The position numbers and the translations under genes were made by a program. This document shows, in pieces, positions 58,486-64,000 of a DNA stretch of 64,000 nt. A model generated the notes under the pieces. It did no database searches. It saw only the letters and a program-made list of their open reading frames with translations, and was not told the DNA's origin. Position 1 is the stretch's first letter; every line of letters begins with the position of its first letter. Origin of the DNA: Rhodeus uyekii (lineage: Eukaryota; Chordata; Actinopteri; Cypriniformes; Acheilognathidae); NCBI GenBank assembly GCA_037043235.1, contig JAWRVZ010000136.1, positions 1,426,001-1,490,000 on the forward strand, given 5' to 3'.

Positions 58486-59332
58486 CGTTCTTCCCCGGAG
58501 GCTCCGCCTCCGTTGCCCCACCCACCCTCAAAGTCACATCACTACCCCCCCAAAAAAAATTCTTGAGGGGCCTCCCCGGGAAACCGTCAGGAGGCCCAGG
58601 TGGTCCTTGGGTGAGGGGCCAGAGTTCCGGAGGCGCCGGCAGGGCGAGGAGGTCTGGGAGATCTGGAGGAGGGTCTGGGAGGTCTAGGAGATCTGGAGGA
58701 GGGTCTGGGAGGTCTAGGAGATCTGGAGGAGGGTCTGGGAGGTCTAGGAGATCTGGAGGAGGGTCTGGGAGGTCTAGGAGATCTGGAGGAGGGTCGTGGG
58801 GAGGTTCTGGGAGGTCCCAGGTCTCTGGAGGTTCTGGGAGACTCTCGGGACTCGGTTCACTCTCGGGACTCGGTTCACTCTCGGGACTCGGTTCACTCTC
58901 GGGACTCGGTTCACTCTCGGGACTCGGTTCGAGCGCTGGAGCGGGCTGAGGAACTGCGGATGCGGCAACGGGCTGACCAGCGAGGCTTGCTGGTCCAGGC
59001 TGTTGAGCTGCAGGCACAGGCACAGTCCGCTGATGTGCGGTCAAACGTTCAGGCTGACAGCTCGCGGGCAGAGGCTCTGGGTTTGATTGTTGGGACTGTC
59101 TGGATCGGAGCGCGAAGATCTTTAAACACTTAGTTGCAGCCTCCATCCAGTGTAGACCGGTTAGGTCTGGCATGCCCTCAGGGAAGTGCTGTAAAGCTCC
59201 GATCCAGAACAGTGTCTTAACGAGTTCATTATCCAATGGAGCCCGGACGGCAACGAACACGAAGTCCCAAGCAAATGAGGGGAAATCCCGGTGGCCTTGG
59301 GCGATCGTCAAAAGTTGCCGTTCATAATCCAT
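58286..59332 (-). CDS. Gag-like protein of the LTR element with three internal repeat arrays
   Basis: 348 residues from ATG 59332. Residues 1-80 (QLLTIAQGHRDFPSFAWDFV, then FWIGALQHFPEG) recall the spacing of fish Gypsy-type Gag N-terminal domains: a short helix with QG, FxxA, an acidic Asp-Asn, an F-x-x-GL-like site and a Trp. Next comes a Pro/Gln/Ala linker, then five EPSPES units, then about five DPPPDLLDLP units, a spacer with FFWGGSDVTLRVGG, and PVPPAPPWTTLTPRR units. The frame ends at a TAG inside that last array (58286-58288), where other units have TGG. No zinc knuckle and no protease are seen. The assignment to Gag is inferred from context and this weak resemblance. Confidence 0.6.
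   Translation of the reverse strand: MDYERQLLTIAQGHRDFPSFAWDFVFVAVRAPLDNELVKTLFWIGALQHFPEGMPDLTGLHWMEAATKCLKIFALRSRQSQQSNPEPLPASCQPERLTAHQRTVPVPAAQQPGPASLAGQPVAASAVPQPAPALEPSPESEPSPESEPSPESEPSPESEPSPESLPEPPETWDLPEPPHDPPPDLLDLPDPPPDLLDLPDPPPDLLDLPDPPPDLLDLPDPPPDLPDLLALPAPPELWPLTQGPPGPPDGFPGRPLKNFFWGGSDVTLRVGGATEAEPPGKNVPPAPPWTTLTPRRPVPPAPPWTTLTPRRPVPPAPPWTTLTPRRPVPPAPPWTTLTPRRPVPPAPP
58651..58796 (-). repeat. 30-bp minisatellite, about 5 units
   Basis: ATCTGGAGGAGGGTCTGGGA recurs at 58661, 58691, 58721, 58751 and (truncated) 58781. The 10-residue unit on the - strand is DPPPDLLDLP. Confidence 0.95.
58843..58932 (-). repeat. 18-bp minisatellite, 5 units
   Basis: TCTCGGGACTCGGTTCAC recurs at 58843, 58861, 58879, 58897 and 58915 (the last with its end changed), encoding EPSPES on the - strand. 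Confidence 0.95.
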
Positions 59333-59379
59333 ACTTCCTTAGAACAGTCTTTAAAGGCGACGAACCTGGTGGTTTGTTC

Positions 59380-59713
59380 TGTTGCGGCTGGTGGTGCGGT
59401 GTGCGATGCCGAGGAACGAGGAGAAAGAGCACTGCATCAAACTTAGGTTTATTCCTCCAAAAACATAAACAAAAGACTCTTTAACAACCAAAATGGCACG
59501 CATGTGCAAAACCGGGGAAACTGGGAACGCGGATCATCCACACAGAAGCTAGGCCCAAACAGTTACAACAAACCACGATTACACAGGGAAACAGAAGGGT
59601 ATTTAACAAGAACACACATTAGGAACACCTGCAGGACTAGACAAGGTAATTGATAAACATAACAGGTGATGCGGATTAAAAGGGACCCGGAGGTGGAACA
59701 TGAGACTGTGACA
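59380..59713 (-). repeat. 5' LTR (right copy)
   Basis: 334 bases, identical by eye to the left copy, next to the start of the gag-like frame at 59332. Confidence 0.9.
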
Positions 59714-59810
59714 TTGGCGTTGTATGGGTTCACAGTTCATAATCCCCAAACATGTGTTACTTTTTTTTTTTTTACAAAGCTCACAATGCTCTACAGATTG
59801 AGCTACAGGA
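59714..59810 (-). mobile_element. tRNA-like SINE, other half
   Basis: Resumes with TTGGC and ends CTCTACAGATTGAGCTACAG, the complement of a tRNA A-box region. It carries a T13 run at about 59760-59773. Together with 57452-57565 it makes one SINE interrupted by the LTR element. Confidence 0.65.
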
Positions 59811-62800
59811 ACACTTATTATAAAGTATTACCCATTTATTCCACAATAATCTCATAATAGGCAATTTATAAGGATGAAGTAATAAAGTTTCTAGAATAAA
59901 AGTGTACTTTTTTATTTATTTATGTACTTTGCTTTTGACTTTACTTTCACAAAATTTTGACTTATAATTTTGGATTTATTCACAAATATTACTACTTTAA
60001 TTTTAATTATGATTTTAACCTCATAACAATATTACTTTATTGCCACAAATTTTTTTTTTATATTTATATTTTAATCTAATAACGCTAAAACTGTTGTTTT
60101 ATTTTTTAAATTTCGACTTTATTTGCAAAGGTTCACTAATCTTAATCTAATATTTAACATGGCACTAAAACACTATATAGAACATTGCAGTGTGCATGGG
60201 TAGGCCTGCTGCTCCAAGGGTTAACATGCACACAAAGACATTAATTGAAAATAGTATATTTCACACTCCCCATAGCATGATTCTTCAGGGATGTCTTACC
60301 TACATGTCTCTGACACTGACCCTCCCTGTGATGACCGTGATGACCAAGTCCTCCTTGAATACACTACATCTCAGTGTTGGCAGAATGATGACAGCATGTC
60401 TAATCTAACTCAGCATGTATGCGAGCAGAACGGGCCTTATCCAACACACAGGCCTTGAGTTTCCAGTCTCTGTGGGAACGATGTGATAAAGTGGCATGAT
60501 ATTCCCTCAAGAAGACGCCATGAGTGGAAAAAAAGAGCAGTGAGGTCTGCGTCAACATTGGCCATTTGCGTCCCACAAATCAGCTGGGTTAACGGGGGGA
60601 AATAGCTTTCAGACTCTCCCGTCTGGAGAAGCGAAAGAGAAAGGGCCCCGATAGTCCTGCACAGCTAGCCATTCATAGACCCCCAATTTATGGGCGACCC
60701 TAGAACAGGGCATCTTTGTGTGGAGGCCTTCACTGTACTGAACGCAGCTGCATAAATTATGCTTTTATTGGGCACCTTGCCCATTCCTCTCCATAACCTC
60801 AGCTAAACTTTTCCATTTTTGGAGAGCATGTAACGATTGGACTCTCTCCCTCTTGGCCTCTCATCACTGAAAATCCAAACCATGAAATAAACTAAACTAA
60901 CTCGAATCAAATATGACTTAAAAAAAAGGTTACGTTTACTCAATAACTAGTTATTTTAAGCTGAACTTAAACTGAATGAGTTGCAACAGATTTCAAGTTC
61001 ACAGCATGCTTTATGATAAAAAACTAAATAAGGTGAATACATATTGAAATTAAGTGTTTGTGTGCGTGTGTCTGTGGTTTTGCACAAGATTAATGTATGG
61101 AAAGATGTATTTATTATAAATGTTCTGTTATGTTTGGAGTAATGAAGAGTAGAGTATGTACAATTTTTAAACACATGTTTGGGAATTATGAACTGTATAC
61201 TGTATGTCTGTTGTTATGTTATGTGACAAATTAACAAAAATGACTTGAGCTGAAAGGAAGGTCTTGGGAGGGGAAATTACTTGTTATTGCAGAGTCATAT
61301 AAAAGATTTATTCAAAATGAACAAATTGTTCATGATCGAATCATCATTAGTATGAGTTTTTAAATGAGTAATTAGTAAATATTTCAATTAAATTGCATCT
61401 ACCATTTTTTGTAGTGCAAAAGTAAGGTTTACTAACTTAATCTTTGAGTTCTGCCAATTTATCCAATACAGTGGTCCAGTGTCTTTCTTGGTAAGTTATC
61501 AGTGGAAATCAAGGAAATCAAACATCATGAGCCATATGTTCATGTTTATAACTGCCATGGCAACTCATTAAATGTTGAGTTCCACATATTGCCTTCTTTT
61601 TATATCAATCCATATTTCCTGCTGAAAGATAGAAAGGTCTGTTGAGTTAATTATCTTGCTCCATTTCCATACATAGAGGCTGAAATGTAGTGATAAGAAG
61701 CAGAGTTCTGTGCTTCTGTAATGAGCTTTACTATGAGTAATGGACATTACTACAGCACAGGGTAATGTCAATGACAAGACACCAGCGCTCTCTTAATTAC
61801 CTGCACATCCATGCCTGGCGGAACATGGGTCCATCTCCCTACTGAGCAGAAGGATCTGTCAACCCAACATAAAGGATCCCTGACAAACTGGGGTTCACAG
61901 CAGATGATTTTGCTGGTCATCACAGTTAGGTTGACCTCTTTGCTTCGCTAACATCCCTGAGCAGTGAGATTTTCAGAAACTTCATTTTGTATGCAGGGAG
62001 AACAAAAATGTGGTGCATCAATGAAACATTACACGAAATACAGAGGAGGCGTCTCTCACGGCAGTGTGAATCCACTGCACTTCCTGCACCTGTCTGCATG
62101 TAATGAGGAGGCTTTGGGTCTTAATGAAATTTAGCATTGCTCTCGCTGGAATTAAAACAGCTGCTGCAATCTGCAGAGATGGAGGTGGGCTGACAACACC
62201 TCCATTGGCGCTAATTAGACCAGCCAAGGAGAGGAAACTCACAGAGCATATATTAGGAAGGACCATTTTGCCAAGGAACGTTCAATATTTCCATACTGGC
62301 AGTGCAAAACAATTAGTGATATTCAGCACGAAATGTAACATAAGGTGTAAAAAAGTTCTGTGAAGAATTTCTTCACATTTAGTTGGAACTCCTGAAGCGG
62401 CTTGTTAATGCAAATCAAGGATTATGCATCCTTTTATTAATACAAATGATGCTTGGATGTTAAAGTGTCAGATTGTCAAAGCATTTTCCTTCTGTGCGCA
62501 AGATGTCGAACATGTCTGGGCAAAGTTCCCGCTCCTTTCTTCACTGTTTTCCCCATTATCACTATTGTTTCCTAACAGACAAAAGAAGAAAAATGGAAGA
62601 GTGAGAAAGAGAGAGGGAGGAAGACGTAGAGAGTGTTTTGATCTCAGCGTGTTTCTGAATAGAAAGATTCAAGCTGAGCACTGGCACACAGAGACACTCA
62701 CCTCACAGGACACATAAAGTGATTGTAGTGTTTAGAAGATTTTACTCTCAGTACTTTGTGGTGTTGGTGAAGCTGTGTCAAGAGATTCTTTTAAAATATG

Positions 62801-62830
62801 TATGTGTAACAAATGTCCATTGAAGACAAG
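59811..62830. other. Intergenic stretch
   Basis: No gene recognised. 59880-60180 is very AT-rich. 60180-60800 and 61750-62300 look like unique sequence of moderate GC and hold only short frames on both strands. Confidence 0.4.
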
Positions 62831-63255
62831 TTGAAGTGAGAAACCATGTGAAGTTTTCTTCAAATAAAACATGACCAATATACAAAATAAAAAAGATATA
62901 ACTTGAAACATGCACTTAAGAATGAAACTAAACATGGACAATGGATATGGACTAAACAAACTAACCAATGGCAGGTGACAAAACAAAGCTAGAAAAGAAG
63001 CAATGGTAACATGAGCTTAATTTATAGACTAAAGACTATCAAGAAACACCTGAACACAATGAACCGATCACAAAAGCAGAACAGAGAAACGTAAGACTTG
63101 AATAACCAATCAGAACATGACACATACGATCAGATAAGTGCAAGGGAAACACATGACAAGGAACCAGGAAACATGACTGTGGCAATAGAAGATAAAAGAC
63201 ATGAAGACCTATACGTGATACCAAAACCAAACATGACATATCCCTCCTCAAAGGG
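62830..63255 (-). mobile_element. Possible old LTR-like repeat
   Basis: An A-rich strand with AACACCTGAACACAATGA, ACCAATCAGAACATGACA and a terminal CATGACATATCCCTCCTC. The layout resembles the LTR-plus-purine-tract junction of the element at 57566 (complement), but no duplication or second LTR was found. Confidence 0.35.
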
Positions 63256-63354
63256 TGGCTCCAGATGCATTAACAGCACACTCACCCAAAACCAATGGAG
63301 GGTCAGGCTTGTGAAGAGAAACTAGACCTTGATAATGGCATGTTGGCGGGCCTG

Positions 63355-64000
63355 GGGCCTCATTTATAAAACTGTGCGTAGGATCCCTACTAAAAGTTTA
63401 CGTGCGGCCAAAAATGGCGTACGCCAAAAAATATTCCGATTTATTTTAACTGCATACGCACACTTTTAGGCAATGTTCCCTTTATAAATCACAGATCACC
63501 CGCAGATGTGCGTAAGTGAACCAGCCTCATATCCCGCCCATTTTTAACCATACATAGTCAATGCAAATCACCTCATGATTGCTGATCGGCATGTAAATGA
63601 GAGTGGAATCCTACATATTCCTGGAAAACTGGCCTGCAACCCGCCAATTACCATAATTAATCCAAGAAAGTGAAAACGTGTATTTCTGTTGCTTTGAATA
63701 ATGGCAACAGGTGAAAAAAAAAAAAAAAAATGTAATTTCAGATTGAAACATTTGTAGGGGATGTGGAGGATGTGTAGGGGATGCTCGGAAAACTGTGTTA
63801 TTTGGTGGCCACGGTAATGGGGTCACTAATAAAAAGAAGCAGCGCCATCATGAAGCATTACATACTGGTTACCGGAGTTGTTTGGCACATTGTATGATAT
63901 ATGTACATTAAGGAAAATATATTTATAAGGTATTTCATGCTATTCTGTATCACATGTAGTCGCGCATCTCCTCTTGCGCTCCCGTTGTGGTCAATGTGAC
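63355..64000 (+). mobile_element. DNA transposon end, cut by the window
   Basis: GGGCCTCATTTATAAAACTG, then TGCGTAGG, GGCGTACGCCA and GCATACGCACAC motifs are typical of one terminus of a Harbinger/ISL2EU-type fish element, with repeated TGCGTA hexamers. The other end lies beyond position 64000. Family assignment is tentative. Confidence 0.45.

Larger units (their letters stand above)
57566..59713 (-). mobile_element. Complete non-autonomous LTR retrotransposon
   Basis: Two LTRs of 334 bases (57566-57899 and 59380-59713) that I read as identical, in direct orientation, flanked by TTGGC at 57561-57565 and 59714-59718. On the - strand the LTR begins TGTCACAG and ends CGCAACA. The interior is 1480 bases. 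A purine-rich GGGAGGGGGCG lies just inside the left LTR on the - strand, where a polypurine tract belongs, so the element is transcribed on the - strand. No canonical TGG primer-binding site is seen just inside the right LTR. It has one gag-like frame; no protease, reverse transcriptase or integrase. It would need enzymes from a relative. Confidence 0.9.

Noticed and set aside
58111..58932. CRISPR-like array of regular repeats
   Set aside because: Units are contiguous with no unique spacers and are in-frame coding minisatellites in a vertebrate retroelement.
58563..58949. 128-codon + strand frame rich in Gly/Arg/Ser
   Set aside because: It is the mirror of the 30- and 18-bp minisatellites, open only because the repeat periods are multiples of three; the - strand frame has a non-repetitive N-terminus and the right position behind the 5' LTR.

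Overview
The window is vertebrate nuclear DNA from a ray-finned fish, most probably a cyprinid. The evidence is split genes with GT-AG introns, AT-rich introns, and a dense load of Tc1-like, hAT, Tigger-like, LINE-2, DIRS and LTR elements, plus short repeats that I recognise from cyprinid genomes. There are no prokaryotic features and no CRISPR array.

Three host genes can be supported. (1) The 3' end of mrpl36, mitochondrial ribosomal protein bL36m, on the + strand at 2-124. (2) A complete lpcat1, lysophosphatidylcholine acyltransferase 1, on the + strand: 14 coding exons from 1490 to 31153, every junction in phase, 530 residues, with the acyltransferase motifs, three EF-hand-like segments and a C-terminal KKxx ER-retrieval signal. 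(3) A complete two-exon nrsn1-like neurensin on the - strand, 47935 down to 45413, 190 residues with two membrane segments. lpcat1 and nrsn1 converge and are separated by about 14 kb of repeats. mrpl36 lies just upstream of lpcat1 in the same orientation. The three do not form one pathway; the arrangement is synteny, not an operon.

Layout: 1-1489, mrpl36 end and lpcat1 promoter. 1490-31153, lpcat1, whose large introns 1, 5, 9 and 10 hold nested transposons: a hAT inside a Tc1-like element at 3.1-4.7 kb, a LINE-2 3' end at 11 kb, two hATs with perfect 8-bp duplications at 18.5-20.5 kb between two palindromic arrays, a solo LTR at 24.4-25.3 kb, and a hAT with a transposase remnant at 26.6-27.7 kb. 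31154-45412, 3' UTR and a transposon field (three Tigger-like copies, several Tc1-like copies, MITEs). 45413-47935, nrsn1. 47936-56280, mostly unassigned DNA with two GC-rich coding-like patches. 56280-57390, a rearranged dead DIRS-type element. 57566-59713, a complete non-autonomous LTR retrotransposon with apparently identical LTRs that has split a tRNA-like SINE. 59810-64000, unassigned DNA and the start of a further DNA transposon.

The most unusual object is the young LTR element. Its single gag-like frame on the - strand is built from three different in-frame minisatellites (18, 30 and 45 bp periods). Second is the pair of palindromic GAGCTC/ACTAGT arrays in intron 5. No sequence searches were run; all identifications come from reading and from knowledge of the families.
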